This document shows positions 8,224 through 16,710 of a DNA stretch of 64,000 bases, piece by piece (position 1 is the stretch's first letter; every line of letters starts with the position of its first letter). The notes beneath the pieces were generated by a model. The model made no database searches, was not told the origin of the DNA, and saw nothing but the letters and a program-made list of their open reading frames with translations. Location of the stretch: positions 434,001 through 498,000 of the forward strand of contig JALOAG010000001.1 in the NCBI GenBank assembly GCA_023228875.1, read 5' to 3'. The position numbers and the translations under genes are program-made. The stretch comes from Bacteroidia bacterium (GTDB lineage: Bacteria; Bacteroidota; Bacteroidia; NS11-12g; UBA955).

Positions 8224-9300
8224 TTACAGCAACTCTAAATATGTGTGCTGAAGTTGCTTACTTGTAAAAATTGGTGAGAATTTTTCAGGGAGCCCAATTG
8301 GTTTGGTCGAGATAAATTGTTGAGCAGAAAAATTGGATAAGATATTTTCAAGCGAATTATTATCTATAAGAGAAAAATATTGTGCTAAGTTACCCGCAAT
8401 TTCTCTAAATACAGGAATATCATTTAAAATAAGTGGTTTGCCAAGTTGCATCGCCTCTAATAAAGGAATGCCAAATCCTTCATAAGAAGATGGATATATA
8501 AATGCATCAGCATGAGCGAGCCAATGATATTTATCGATTTCAGTAAGATTCGTTATTACCTTGACATCTGCATGTAGTTTGTATTTTGTAATAAAATTTT
8601 TCACCTCAACTAATGTTTCACCTTCTTGTCCGGCTAATACCAACATTCGATTGCTCTTGTTTTTGATGTTTGCATAGGCTTGAAGAAGTGTCAAATGATT
8701 TTTGCGCTGTTGAAAACTGCTTAAATAGAAAAAATAAGGTTCTTCAATCGGTGGTGTTTGATTGATATGGATTGGCACCTCTGTTCCTGATTGATATATG
8801 ACTTTAATTCTATCATCTGATACTTTCATTAGTTCTTTCAAATCGTTAGCAGTCTGGTTACTCGTTGCAATGATCATGTCGCAATGATGACAAGCGTGTT
8901 TGAGTTTTTGAGTATAGAAGTAACGATCGATTGCTTTATATGTTTGGGGTATTTTTAACCAAATCAAATCATGGATGGTACATACATATTTTGTTGTTGG
9001 ATTGAGTTTCAATGGGATTTCATTGCTTAACCCATGAAATATATCGAGATGTTGTTTGGCAATACTTTTATTGATGCCGTATGAACGCCAATAGGAATGG
9101 AATGGAGTTTTAGGTGTAATTACCTTAAAGTTATTTGTAATGGTATAAAAGCGGTCAGTTTTAGAAGGTGTATATAATAGGTATTCGTTTTCCGGAAACT
9201 CTTTTGCCAAATTTCTAACTAAACTCCTTCCATATACACCCAATCCGGTTGTATTATTATAAATACGTTTAGCATCAAATCCTATTTTGAGTGCTTTCAT
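8224..9300 (-). CDS. Glycosyltransferase family 4-like
   Basis: A 358-residue GT-B glycosyltransferase, transferring a sugar from a nucleotide donor. The N-terminal acceptor domain starts with KIGFDAKRIYNNTTGLGVYGR, a motif common in mannosyltransferase-like GT4 enzymes, and contains DIFHGLSNEIP and CTIHDLIWLK. The C-terminal donor domain contains FYLSSFQQRKNHLTLL, the helix around HADVKVITNL, and the nucleotide-sugar motif YPSSYEGFGIPLLEAM with the E-x7-E type arrangement. No signal or membrane segment, so it should act at the cytoplasmic face on a lipid-linked glycan. It lies 9 nt after dapD on the same strand. It is not BshA, which has a different N-terminus. Donor and acceptor unknown. 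Confidence 0.85.
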   Translation of the reverse strand: MKALKIGFDAKRIYNNTTGLGVYGRSLVRNLAKEFPENEYLLYTPSKTDRFYTITNNFKVITPKTPFHSYWRSYGINKSIAKQHLDIFHGLSNEIPLKLNPTTKYVCTIHDLIWLKIPQTYKAIDRYFYTQKLKHACHHCDMIIATSNQTANDLKELMKVSDDRIKVIYQSGTEVPIHINQTPPIEEPYFFYLSSFQQRKNHLTLLQAYANIKNKSNRMLVLAGQEGETLVEVKNFITKYKLHADVKVITNLTEIDKYHWLAHADAFIYPSSYEGFGIPLLEAMQLGKPLILNDIPVFREIAGNLAQYFSLIDNNSLENILSNFSAQQFISTKPIGLPEKFSPIFTSKQLQHTYLELL

Positions 9301-9309
9301 AGAAAGGTA

Positions 9310-10146
9310 TTAAACAACCACATCATTTTCTCTAAGCGCATTGTTAAGAGAGGTTTTTTTGTCTGTACTTTCTTTTCTGCTTCCAATTATCAAAGCACAT
9401 GGTACATGAAACTTGCCTCCGGTAAAATCTTTTTCGAAAGACCCCGGTATAACAACTGAACGCGGAGGAACATAGCCTCTATACTCGATAGGGGTAGGGT
9501 GTGTGACATCTATTATTTTCGTTGATTGAGTAATAGTAACACCGGCACCGATCACTGCTTCTTCACCAACTCTTACCCCTTCAACAATAATACATCTAGA
9601 CCCAATAAAAGCATTATCTTCAATGATAACAGGTGCTGCTTGAACTGGTTCCAATACCCCTCCAATACCAACACCCCCACTCAAATGTACATTTTTGCCG
9701 ATTTGAGCACAAGAACCAACTGTAGCCCATGTATCAACCATAGTACCGCTGTCAACGTATGCACCAATGTTTACGTAGGAAGGCATCATAATAACTCCTG
9801 GTGCAACATAGCTCCCATATCTGGCAACGCCATGTGGAACAACACGCACTCCCAATTTTTCAAAATCTTTCTTCAATGGTATTTTGTCATAAAATTCCAT
9901 AAATCCTGCATGAAGAGTTTCCATTTTTTTGATTGGAAAATAAAGGATTACTGCTTTTTTTACCCATTCATTAACCTGCCATTCAGTTTGCCCTACTAAT
10001 GATTTGCTGGATTTTGGTTCAGCAACCCTAAGTTTCCCTGTGTCCAACATTGCAATAATTTCTTCAATCGTTTCAACTGTTTTTGAGGCTTTTAATAAGT
10101 TGCGATTTTCCCATGCACGTTCTATAATTTCAATGTACTTCTCCAT
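9310..10146 (-). CDS. dapD: 2,3,4,5-tetrahydropyridine-2,6-dicarboxylate N-succinyltransferase
   Basis: A 278-residue enzyme of the succinylase branch of meso-diaminopimelate/lysine synthesis, transferring succinyl from succinyl-CoA to tetrahydrodipicolinate. Its product feeds peptidoglycan and lysine. The N-terminal helical part has ERAWENRNLL. The left-handed beta-helix is evident from hexapeptide repeats (VAPGVIMMPSYVNIGAYVD, ATVGSCAQIGKNVHLSGGVGIGG, IIEDNAFIGSRCIIVEGV, EEAVIGAGVTI). The C-terminus carries YRGYVPPRSVVIPGS, typical of DapD. Length is as expected (about 270-275). It is divergent from the secreted S9 peptidase, with about 120 nt between start codons. Confidence 0.95.
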   Translation of the reverse strand: MEKYIEIIERAWENRNLLKASKTVETIEEIIAMLDTGKLRVAEPKSSKSLVGQTEWQVNEWVKKAVILYFPIKKMETLHAGFMEFYDKIPLKKDFEKLGVRVVPHGVARYGSYVAPGVIMMPSYVNIGAYVDSGTMVDTWATVGSCAQIGKNVHLSGGVGIGGVLEPVQAAPVIIEDNAFIGSRCIIVEGVRVGEEAVIGAGVTITQSTKIIDVTHPTPIEYRGYVPPRSVVIPGSFEKDFTGGKFHVPCALIIGSRKESTDKKTSLNNALRENDVVV

Positions 10147-10212
10147 GTTTGAATATTATGCTGCAAAAATGCAATCATTTGATAGCTTTACAAAATTAAT
10201 TCACTTGAACCC

Positions 10213-10244
10213 TTTGTTGATTCGTTCATTTATGAGCAAATTTG
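10213..10244 (+). promoter_or_regulatory. Probable promoter for the S9 peptidase at 10268
   Basis: TTTG at 10213-10216, a 20-nt spacer, then CAAATTTG at 10237-10244 followed by C. The -7 box departs from TAnnTTTG at its first base. The ATG is 23 nt downstream. Confidence 0.33.
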
Positions 10245-10267
10245 CACGACTCAATATTATTAGTGTA

Positions 10268-12406
10268 ATGAAGAAAATTTTTCTATTATTTGGATTACTT
10301 CCTTTGTTTCATTTGACTTTTGGTCAGGAATATGGAATGTTAACCCTTGAAGATGCTGTTTTGAATACAAAATTGTATCCCAAAGGATTGCTTAATTTGT
10401 CTTTTTTGCCATCCGGAGAATTTTTTGCTTACTCAAGAAGTGAAACAAAGAAGTTATATTTAGAGAAGATTGATAAAATTCAAATTGATTCTTCATTAAC
10501 GCTTGACCGGCTTAATAGTGCATTGGAATCTGTAAAAGAAAGTAAACTGTCAGCTTTTCCTCGTATTACTTGGATAAGCGACAATACAATTGAATTTATT
10601 TCAGGCAATAAAATAGTAAGATATAATCGGACTGATAATATAGCGAATGTTGTAAATGAGATTCCAAAAGATGCTGAAAATCCGGAATGGAATAGCGACA
10701 AGACTTTGTTAGCTTTTACCAAGGAATATAATTTATATGTAAAAAAGGAAGGAAGAGTCGAAAAATTGACAGAGGATGGACATTATGGAGTTGTTTATGG
10801 GACTGCCGTACATCGCAATGAGTTTGGAATTAATAAGGGTTTATTCTGGAGCAACAACGGCAAAAAGCTTGCATTCTATCGTATGGATGAAAGTGCAGTT
10901 ACTGATTATTATACGTATCAGAATGAAGATAAACCCGCAACGATGCAAAAATTCAAATATCCATTCGCGGGAACTACCAGCCATACTGTGAAGGTGGGCA
11001 TTTATGATACTGAAACAGGTATAATCAAGTATTTAAACATTGAAGGTCCTTATGATCAATATCTGACAAACATTACATGGTCGCCTGATGATAGGTTCGT
11101 TTATGTCGCAAAAGTTTCACGTAATCAAAAGAATATGTGGCTTGAGCGTTATTGGGCAGATGATGGGAATTTAGATATCATTGTGTTATCAGAGTTTAAT
11201 GCTAAGTATGTTGAACCGCAGAATGGACCCAAGTTTTTGCCTTGGAATAGTGAACAATTTATCTGGCAAAGTCAAAAGGATGGATTTAACCATATTTACC
11301 TTTATTCAACTAATGGCAAGATAATAAGACAATTGACCAAAGGAGAGTGGGTAGTAACAAATGTTTTAGGTTTGAGTGAAGAAACTCAGCATGTGTTTGT
11401 AGAAGGCACAAAAGATGGAGCAATTGAAAGACATGTGTATGCTATTGCTTTGTCAAATGGAAAACTTAGAAAAATTACAACTGAGCAAGGCACCCACAAT
11501 GTGCAAGTAAACAAAACCGGTTCTTTTTTCTTAGATTCATATTCCTCACTTGTTATACCAAATAAAGTGGATTTGCTCAGTGAAACAGGGGCGTTCTTAC
11601 GCAATATTCATACAGCTCCAAATCCGCTGAAAGATTATGTGTTGGGAGAAACCAGTATTTTTCCATTGCAAAACGGTAATACAACACTCTATGCACGCAT
11701 GATAAAACCGGTGAATTTTGATGAAAAGAAAAATTACCCGGTGATTGTGTATGTTTATGGTGGACCACATGTACAATTGGTTCGTAATACATGGTTAGGG
11801 GCAAGTAATTTGTGGATGCAGTTTTTAGCTCAACAAGGGTTTATTGTCTTTACAATTGATAACCGAGGTTCTGCAAATAGAGGCTTTGAATTTGAAAGTG
11901 CTGTTTATGGACATTTGGGAACCAAAGAAATTGAAGACCAAATGATAGGCATAGAATATCTAAAGAAACTACCTTATGTAGATGCAAGTCGTATTGGTGT
12001 ACATGGGTGGAGTTTTGGAGGATTTATGACAACCTCTCTAATGACAAGAACACCAGGAGTCTTTAAAGTGGGTGTAGCCGGAGGTCCTGTAATAGATTGG
12101 CGCATGTATGAGATTATGTACACCGAGCGTTATATGGGCAACCCGGCTGATAATGCTACCGGATATGATAGCGCAAATCTATTGAATTATGCAGATAAGT
12201 TAGAAGGAAGGCTGCTTATGATTCATGGCTGTGATGATGATGTTGTGCTTTGGCAGCATAGTCTGCTGTATGTACAAAAGTGTATTAAGAATAATAATAC
12301 TTTGCTGGATTATTATGTTTATCCGGGACATAAACATAATGTATATGGGAAAGACCGGTTACATCTAATGACAAAGATTACAGAGTATCTGTTTGAGAAT
12401 CTTTAG
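10268..12406 (+). CDS. Exported S9B dipeptidyl-peptidase IV-like serine peptidase
   Basis: A 712-residue exported peptidase that should cleave dipeptides from peptide N-termini, probably after proline or alanine. The signal peptide is MKKIFLLFGLLPLFHLTFGQ. The N-terminal DPPIV beta-propeller is recognisable from ITWISDNTIEFI, WNSDKTLLAFTKEYNLYV, GLFWSNNGKKLAFYRMDES (the glutamate preceding this motif region is used for N-terminus recognition in the family), and ITWSPDDRFVYV. The C-terminal alpha/beta-hydrolase domain has the nucleophile in GWSFGG (Ser582), the acid in CDDDVV, and histidine in YPGHKHN. The frame is open back to 10004, but the ATG at 10268 begins the signal peptide and follows a promoter-like element. 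It converges with lhgO. Confidence 0.92.
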   Translation: MKKIFLLFGLLPLFHLTFGQEYGMLTLEDAVLNTKLYPKGLLNLSFLPSGEFFAYSRSETKKLYLEKIDKIQIDSSLTLDRLNSALESVKESKLSAFPRITWISDNTIEFISGNKIVRYNRTDNIANVVNEIPKDAENPEWNSDKTLLAFTKEYNLYVKKEGRVEKLTEDGHYGVVYGTAVHRNEFGINKGLFWSNNGKKLAFYRMDESAVTDYYTYQNEDKPATMQKFKYPFAGTTSHTVKVGIYDTETGIIKYLNIEGPYDQYLTNITWSPDDRFVYVAKVSRNQKNMWLERYWADDGNLDIIVLSEFNAKYVEPQNGPKFLPWNSEQFIWQSQKDGFNHIYLYSTNGKIIRQLTKGEWVVTNVLGLSEETQHVFVEGTKDGAIERHVYAIALSNGKLRKITTEQGTHNVQVNKTGSFFLDSYSSLVIPNKVDLLSETGAFLRNIHTAPNPLKDYVLGETSIFPLQNGNTTLYARMIKPVNFDEKKNYPVIVYVYGGPHVQLVRNTWLGASNLWMQFLAQQGFIVFTIDNRGSANRGFEFESAVYGHLGTKEIEDQMIGIEYLKKLPYVDASRIGVHGWSFGGFMTTSLMTRTPGVFKVGVAGGPVIDWRMYEIMYTERYMGNPADNATGYDSANLLNYADKLEGRLLMIHGCDDDVVLWQHSLLYVQKCIKNNNTLLDYYVYPGHKHNVYGKDRLHLMTKITEYLFENL

Positions 12407-12439
12407 CGAAATTCAAACCGTTCAACATAATCTTTACCT

Positions 12440-13648
12440 TTATAGATTTTCTATTTTTGAAATTAGTCTGTTGGCAATCGTGTTGCCAATAGATAGGCTT
12501 GAAGTTGCAGCGGGAGACGGTGCGTTCAATATGTGAATCATTTGCTGAGTTTCCTCAATTAAGAAATCATCAATTAAAGAGCCGTCTTTTAAACATGCTT
12601 GTGCACGTACACCTGCACCCCCCTCGCAAAGATCTGATTCTTGTACTTCCGGAATAAGTTTTTGAAGTGCTTTTGTAAAAGCAGCTTTTGAATAAGAACG
12701 ATATATTTCACCTAAACCAGTTCTCCAATATTTCATGGCAACTTTCCTGAACCCTTTCCAAGAAATGCTCTCCCATAACTCAGACGCATTAAAATCTGTT
12801 TTGTGATATCCTTCTCGTCTATATGCCAACACTGCATTTGGACCTGCCTCCACTCCACCATCAATATGTCGGGTGAAATGAACACCTAAAAACGGAAATG
12901 AAGGGTCGGGGACAGGGTAAATAAGGTGTTTAACCAAATGCTTTCTTTCTTCTTTTATTTTATAGTACTCTCCCCTGAATGGAATAATCTTCATATTGGG
13001 TTCTTGAGGGTTATCCATTTGGAATATCTTGTCACTGAAGAGTCCGGCACAATTAATCCCAAAATGACAAGGATAGCTGCCTTGGTTAGTTTCAATGGTA
13101 AGTTGATTATTGTGTTTGTGAATCCCTTTAACTTTTTGGTTGAATAATATCTCTCCACCCCTTGCTACAATTAACTCTGCTAATTTTGCTGAAACTTTTT
13201 TATAGTCAATGATGCCTGTTTGTTTTACTCTTATTGCTTTAATGCCTGCAACATGTGGTTCAACATGTTTTAATTCGTCTTTTTCAAGGAGGATTAAATT
13301 TTCTAAACCGTTCTCATTACCACGTTCAAGTAGTTTTTCCAAGCCGAGAACTTCAGTTTCTGAAGTTGCTACAATTAATTTTCCGCAAATATCATATTCA
13401 ATTCCATGTTCGTCACAGAACTCAAGTAGCATATCATATCCCCAACGACAATTATTTGCTTTTAAACTTCCAGGTTTATAATAAATTCCTGAATGAATAA
13501 CTCCCGAATTATGCCCTGTTTGATGCCGGGCAATACCATTCTCTTTTTCAAGAATACAGATTTGTAAATTAGGGTTTTTATTTTGTAACTGATAAGCAGT
13601 GGCGAGACCTACAATGCCTCCACCTATTACAACCACCTTATTGCTCAT
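12440..13648 (-). CDS. lhgO: L-2-hydroxyglutarate oxidase/dehydrogenase
   Basis: A 402-residue FAD-dependent oxidoreductase of the DAO family that oxidises L-2-hydroxyglutarate to 2-oxoglutarate, in E. coli passing electrons to the membrane quinone pool. The N-terminal dinucleotide motif is VVIGGGIVGLATAYQL, followed by the family stretch HQTGHNSGVIHSGIYYKPGSLKA. Later motifs include INCAGLFSDKI, IIPFRGEYYK, VHFTRHIDGGVEAGPNAVLA and GGAGVRAQA, all characteristic of LhgO/YgaF. Length fits (about 400). Its start overlaps the stop of the upstream LapA-like gene by 4 nt (ATGA), so the two are translationally coupled. Confidence 0.93.
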   Translation of the reverse strand: MSNKVVVIGGGIVGLATAYQLQNKNPNLQICILEKENGIARHQTGHNSGVIHSGIYYKPGSLKANNCRWGYDMLLEFCDEHGIEYDICGKLIVATSETEVLGLEKLLERGNENGLENLILLEKDELKHVEPHVAGIKAIRVKQTGIIDYKKVSAKLAELIVARGGEILFNQKVKGIHKHNNQLTIETNQGSYPCHFGINCAGLFSDKIFQMDNPQEPNMKIIPFRGEYYKIKEERKHLVKHLIYPVPDPSFPFLGVHFTRHIDGGVEAGPNAVLAYRREGYHKTDFNASELWESISWKGFRKVAMKYWRTGLGEIYRSYSKAAFTKALQKLIPEVQESDLCEGGAGVRAQACLKDGSLIDDFLIEETQQMIHILNAPSPAATSSLSIGNTIANRLISKIENL

Positions 13649-13953
13649 TTGCTTTCTGTTGTGTTTGATGTTACTTGTTTCTCTAATCGTGTAATTTCTT
13701 GTTCAAGTCTTAGAATTTTACTGTCAGAACTATCTGCTTTTCTATACTTAGGATATAAGAGTACCAACATCAGTAAAACTCCTATTACAAAGGCTAAAAA
13801 GAGTAAAACAAATAGAGGGAGAGAAAAACTCCAAAAGTAAATTTTGACTTCTTGAGAAGTGCTGTTTTGAAGTGCTAAAGTAACAATCAACCCTATTAAA
13901 ATCAGGGTGGAAATTAGTCTAAATAGACTCTTGTCAGATTTTTGATTCGGCAT
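13645..13953 (-). CDS. LapA-domain (DUF1049-like) membrane protein
   Basis: A 102-residue protein with two hydrophobic helices (about residues 12-30 and 42-62), a cytoplasmic basic tail, and a predicted coiled coil near the C-terminus (ILRLEQEITRLEKQV). Between the helices is SQEVKIYFWSFSLPL, matching the LapA/DUF1049 pattern where a short loop joins two membrane segments. E. coli LapA acts with LapB in lipopolysaccharide assembly control, but most LapA-domain proteins are uncharacterised. It overlaps lhgO by 4 nt. No good -7 box is seen upstream. Confidence 0.7.
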   Translation of the reverse strand: MPNQKSDKSLFRLISTLILIGLIVTLALQNSTSQEVKIYFWSFSLPLFVLLFLAFVIGVLLMLVLLYPKYRKADSSDSKILRLEQEITRLEKQVTSNTTESK

Positions 13954-14108
13954 GGCGATGCAATAGTTTGTTGTGCAAAGGACGTAATTATCTCAATATC
14001 TTGAACACTTTTCGCAAAAGTTCAGGTATTGAGTTGATAGTATTTTAAATTCATTGCCCTGACTGAGCCTCTGAGAAGAATTTGTAAAGATTAATGCCGA
14101 ACCCCTCC

Positions 14109-14116
14109 TATATTTG
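14109..14116 (+). promoter_or_regulatory. Bacteroidota -7 box for the ABC exporter at 14128
   Basis: TATATTTG followed by C, only 11 nt before the ATG, so the leader should be very short. A TTTG at 14081-14084 lies 24 nt upstream of the box, slightly farther than usual. Confidence 0.45.
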
Positions 14117-14127
14117 CGCCTCAATTC

Positions 14128-15942
14128 ATGAAGAATTTTATTCAAATACTTCGCTATGCAAAAGGACAGGGAAAAGAGATGTTTCTTAATATACTTTTTA
14201 ACCTGATTTTTATTCTCAGCAGTGCATTTTCTCTAACGCTTGCGATGCCTTTGTTGAAATTTCTGTTTTTATCTGAGAAACCTGAAGTTACAGAAAACAC
14301 TGGCGGATTAGACTTTAATTCAGTATATCAACATGCAATGGCTTCTTTCTATGAATTAGTCTCAGAAGATAAAAGGTACGCATTACTGCTGATTTGTTTG
14401 TTTCTGATTGTGTCCATTCTTATTAAGAATACCGCACGTTATTTGGCTTTAGTTAATCTGAAAATATTGATTTTTAAGAGTATTGAAAAACTGAAGAATA
14501 AAATATTTGATAAAATACTCTCCCTGCCAATGAGTTACTTTAATCATGAAAAAAAGGGGGATATTATTTCAAGAATGAGTAATGATACCAAAGAGCTGGA
14601 ATGGTCTATGTCATCCTCTTTAGAGTCAATTTTCAAAGAACCGGTTACCATAATAATTTTCTTGAACATATTAATATATATGAGTCCATTGTTGACCTTA
14701 TATGTCTTGATGCTATTGCCCATAACGGCATTAATAGTCTCTTTTTTAGGTAAAAAGCTTAAAGCAAGATCTAAGCAAACTCAAGAAAAACAAGGGCTAT
14801 TGCTTTCGTTTCTTGAAGAAATCTTGGGTGGAATGAAAGTAGTTAAAACCTTCAATGCGGAGAGTTTTATGAGAAAGAAGTTCGGACTTGTAAATAAGGA
14901 AACAACCAAGTTGAGTATTAGCGTTAACAAGCGCGTTGATTCAGCATCTCCCATATCTGAAATATTTGGAATAAGTATCGCTGCTGTTTTGCTATGGTTG
15001 GGTGGAAATATGGTCTTTCAAAACCGGATTGAACCCGAAGTGTTTATTGGATATTTAATAGTCTTTAGCCAATTGATTCCACCATTCAAACAATTCTCAT
15101 CTGCGTTTTATAATGTTCAAAAGGGAATAGCAAGTGCAAATAGGTTAGAAGAGATTTTGGCTACAGATATTAAAATATATGAGCACCCTAATGCCAAGAA
15201 TATCAGCAGTTTTTCTAATAAAATTGAGTTTAGAAATGTGAGCTTTAGTTATGGTCACCATCATGTTTTGAAGAATATCAATTTGGAGATACAAAAGGGA
15301 ACTAAAGTAGCATTGGTCGGGCAATCAGGTTCGGGTAAAACAACACTGACTGAATTAGTCCCAAGGCTGTACGATGTCACTGATGGGGAGATTTTGATTG
15401 ATGGTAATAATATCAAAGATGTTTCTATTTTCTCCTTGCGTAAACTTATTGGCTCAGTTAATCAAGAATCAATTTTGTTCAATGATAGTATTCTAAATAA
15501 TTTAAAAATTGGAAATCAAGAAGCCTCCGAAGAACAACTGTATGAGGCGCTACGTATGGCAAATGCATTAGATTTTGTGAAACAGAAAGAAGCAGGATTG
15601 GATGAAATTATTGGAGAAAGAGGCAGTAAATTAAGCGGAGGGCAAAAACAGCGTATTAGTATTGCTCGCGCAATATTAAAGAATCCCGAAATTCTCATTC
15701 TTGATGAAGCTACGTCTGCGTTGGATTCAGAATCAGAAAGGTTTGTTCAAGAAGCGTTAGACACCCTTTCAAGTGGTCGAACGACATTGGTAATAGCACA
15801 TAGATTATCGACTATTTTGGATGCCGATGTAATTGTTGTGATGTCTGAAGGGCAGATTGTTGAACAAGGAACCCATCAAGAATTGATAGAGAAGCAGGGT
15901 GTGTATAAAAAACTATATCAAATACAGTTTCAAGATGCTTGA
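14128..15942 (+). CDS. ABC exporter, fused permease and ATPase (MsbA-like)
   Basis: A 604-residue half-transporter. The N-terminal 320 residues hold about six membrane helices of the type I exporter fold, with the coupling sequence SYFNHEKKGDIISRMSND. The C-terminal nucleotide-binding domain has the Walker A GQSGSGKTT, Q-loop VNQESILFND, signature LSGGQKQR, Walker B ILILDEATSALD, and the H-loop histidine in VIAHRLS. The assembled dimer would export a hydrophobic substrate; MsbA family members flip lipid A precursors across the inner membrane. Substrate cannot be fixed from sequence. It is monocistronic in appearance, with its own promoter box, and is followed by the ribosomal protein operon. 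Confidence 0.87.
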   Translation: MKNFIQILRYAKGQGKEMFLNILFNLIFILSSAFSLTLAMPLLKFLFLSEKPEVTENTGGLDFNSVYQHAMASFYELVSEDKRYALLLICLFLIVSILIKNTARYLALVNLKILIFKSIEKLKNKIFDKILSLPMSYFNHEKKGDIISRMSNDTKELEWSMSSSLESIFKEPVTIIIFLNILIYMSPLLTLYVLMLLPITALIVSFLGKKLKARSKQTQEKQGLLLSFLEEILGGMKVVKTFNAESFMRKKFGLVNKETTKLSISVNKRVDSASPISEIFGISIAAVLLWLGGNMVFQNRIEPEVFIGYLIVFSQLIPPFKQFSSAFYNVQKGIASANRLEEILATDIKIYEHPNAKNISSFSNKIEFRNVSFSYGHHHVLKNINLEIQKGTKVALVGQSGSGKTTLTELVPRLYDVTDGEILIDGNNIKDVSIFSLRKLIGSVNQESILFNDSILNNLKIGNQEASEEQLYEALRMANALDFVKQKEAGLDEIIGERGSKLSGGQKQRISIARAILKNPEILILDEATSALDSESERFVQEALDTLSSGRTTLVIAHRLSTILDADVIVVMSEGQIVEQGTHQELIEKQGVYKKLYQIQFQDA

Positions 15943-16040
15943 CAATATGCGGACTACTAGGCTCTGTAGTTGGGTTTTATTGGATTGCAAATAAATCAAA
16001 ATTTTAATTTGAAATACTTTTAGAATTAAAAAAGTATGCA

Positions 16041-16048
16041 TACATTTG
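16041..16048 (+). promoter_or_regulatory. Bacteroidota -7 box for the rpmB operon
   Basis: TACATTTG followed by C, 23 nt before the rpmB ATG. The match to TAnnTTTG is exact. No TTTG at the ideal spacing upstream (nearest at 16008-16011). Confidence 0.45.
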
Positions 16049-16071
16049 CACCCCATTTAGAAAACAAGGCT

Positions 16072-16305
16072 ATGTCAAGAGTATGTGATTTAACCGGAAA
16101 GAAAGCAATGAAGGGGAACAATGTTTCTCACTCCAATAGAAAAACTAAGAGAAGATTTTATCCAAATCTTCAAGAAAAGCGTTTCTTTATACCGGAAACT
16201 GGCGAGTGGATAACACTTAAAGTGTCAACTTCAGCTATTCGTACTATCAATAAAATTGGTATTACAGAAGCATTAAATAGAGTAATTAACAACGGAAAAA
16301 TCTAA
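16072..16305 (+). CDS. rpmB: Large-subunit ribosomal protein bL28
   Basis: A 77-residue basic protein of the 50S subunit. The N-terminus SRVCDLTGKKAMKGNNVSHSNRKTKRRFYPNLQ is the canonical bL28 sequence, and the rest (KRFFIPETGEWITLKVSTSAIRTINKIG) agrees. The open frame starts at 16036, but the ATG at 16072 gives the conserved N-terminus; the upstream extension overlaps the promoter box. It has one cysteine rather than a zinc-binding set. rpmG follows after 3 nt. Confidence 0.97.
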   Translation: MSRVCDLTGKKAMKGNNVSHSNRKTKRRFYPNLQEKRFFIPETGEWITLKVSTSAIRTINKIGITEALNRVINNGKI

Positions 16306-16308
16306 CAA

Positions 16309-16494
16309 ATGGCTAAGAATAAAGGAAATAGAGTTCAAGTTATTTTAGAATGTACTGAGCAAAAGAATACGAATGTTGCCGGTATCTCTAGATATATTAC
16401 TACAAAGAACAAGAAGAATACTACCGAGAGGATTGAATTAAAGAAGTACAATCCTTATTTAAAGAAAGTTACAGTACACAAAGAAATTAAATAA
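16309..16494 (+). CDS. rpmG: Large-subunit ribosomal protein bL33
   Basis: A 61-residue 50S protein. MAKNKGNRVQVILECTEQ then GISRYITTKNKKNTTERIELKKYNPYLKKVTVHKEIK is the bL33 pattern. Only one cysteine is present, so this is the zinc-free form. It starts 3 nt after rpmB and is followed 2 nt later by the small DUF4295 gene, all in one operon. Confidence 0.97.
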   Translation: MAKNKGNRVQVILECTEQKNTNVAGISRYITTKNKKNTTERIELKKYNPYLKKVTVHKEIK

Positions 16495-16496
16495 TC

Positions 16497-16649
16497 ATGG
16501 CAAAGAAAGCGATTTCAAAACTACAAGGCGTTGAGAAAAAAGGATATGTGAAAGTTATCAGAGCTGTAAAATCTGACAAAACAGGAGCTTATATTTTTAA
16601 AGCTGAAGTATTGCCGGAAGATTTGGCTAAAGACTATTTTAAATCCTAG
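16497..16649 (+). CDS. DUF4295 small basic protein
   Basis: A 50-residue protein, MAKKAISKLQGVEKKGYVKV through EDLAKDYFKS. It matches the Bacteroidota-specific DUF4295 family, which almost always sits directly after rpmG. The lysine-rich sequence and operon position suggest a ribosome-associated protein, but function is unproven. It begins 2 nt after the rpmG stop and is followed by a strong intrinsic terminator. Confidence 0.9.
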   Translation: MAKKAISKLQGVEKKGYVKVIRAVKSDKTGAYIFKAEVLPEDLAKDYFKS

Positions 16650-16673
16650 ATTATCGTAATAACAACTTCATAT

Positions 16674-16699
16674 AAGCTCTCTGAACAGAGGGCTTTTTT
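16674..16699 (+). terminator. Intrinsic terminator after the rpmB operon
   Basis: AAGCTCTCTG at 16674-16683 pairs with CAGAGGGCTT at 16686-16695 (one G-U pair), with a run of six T from 16694. It sits between DUF4295 and ftsY, 12 nt before the ftsY ATG. Confidence 0.85.
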
Positions 16700-16710
16700 C
16701 GTTTAATAAT

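Noticed and set aside
8224..9300. Glycosyltransferase considered as BshA of the bacillithiol pathway
   Set aside because: The N-terminus (IGFDAKRIYNNTTGLGVYGR) belongs to the wider GT4 mannosyltransferase-like group, not to the BshA pattern.
9526..9999. Plus-strand frame of 157 residues opposite dapD
   Set aside because: Asparagine- and serine-rich shadow of the dapD hexapeptide repeats; no independent signal.
10004..10267. N-terminal extension of the S9 peptidase
   Set aside because: It runs opposite dapD and precedes the signal peptide that begins at 10268.
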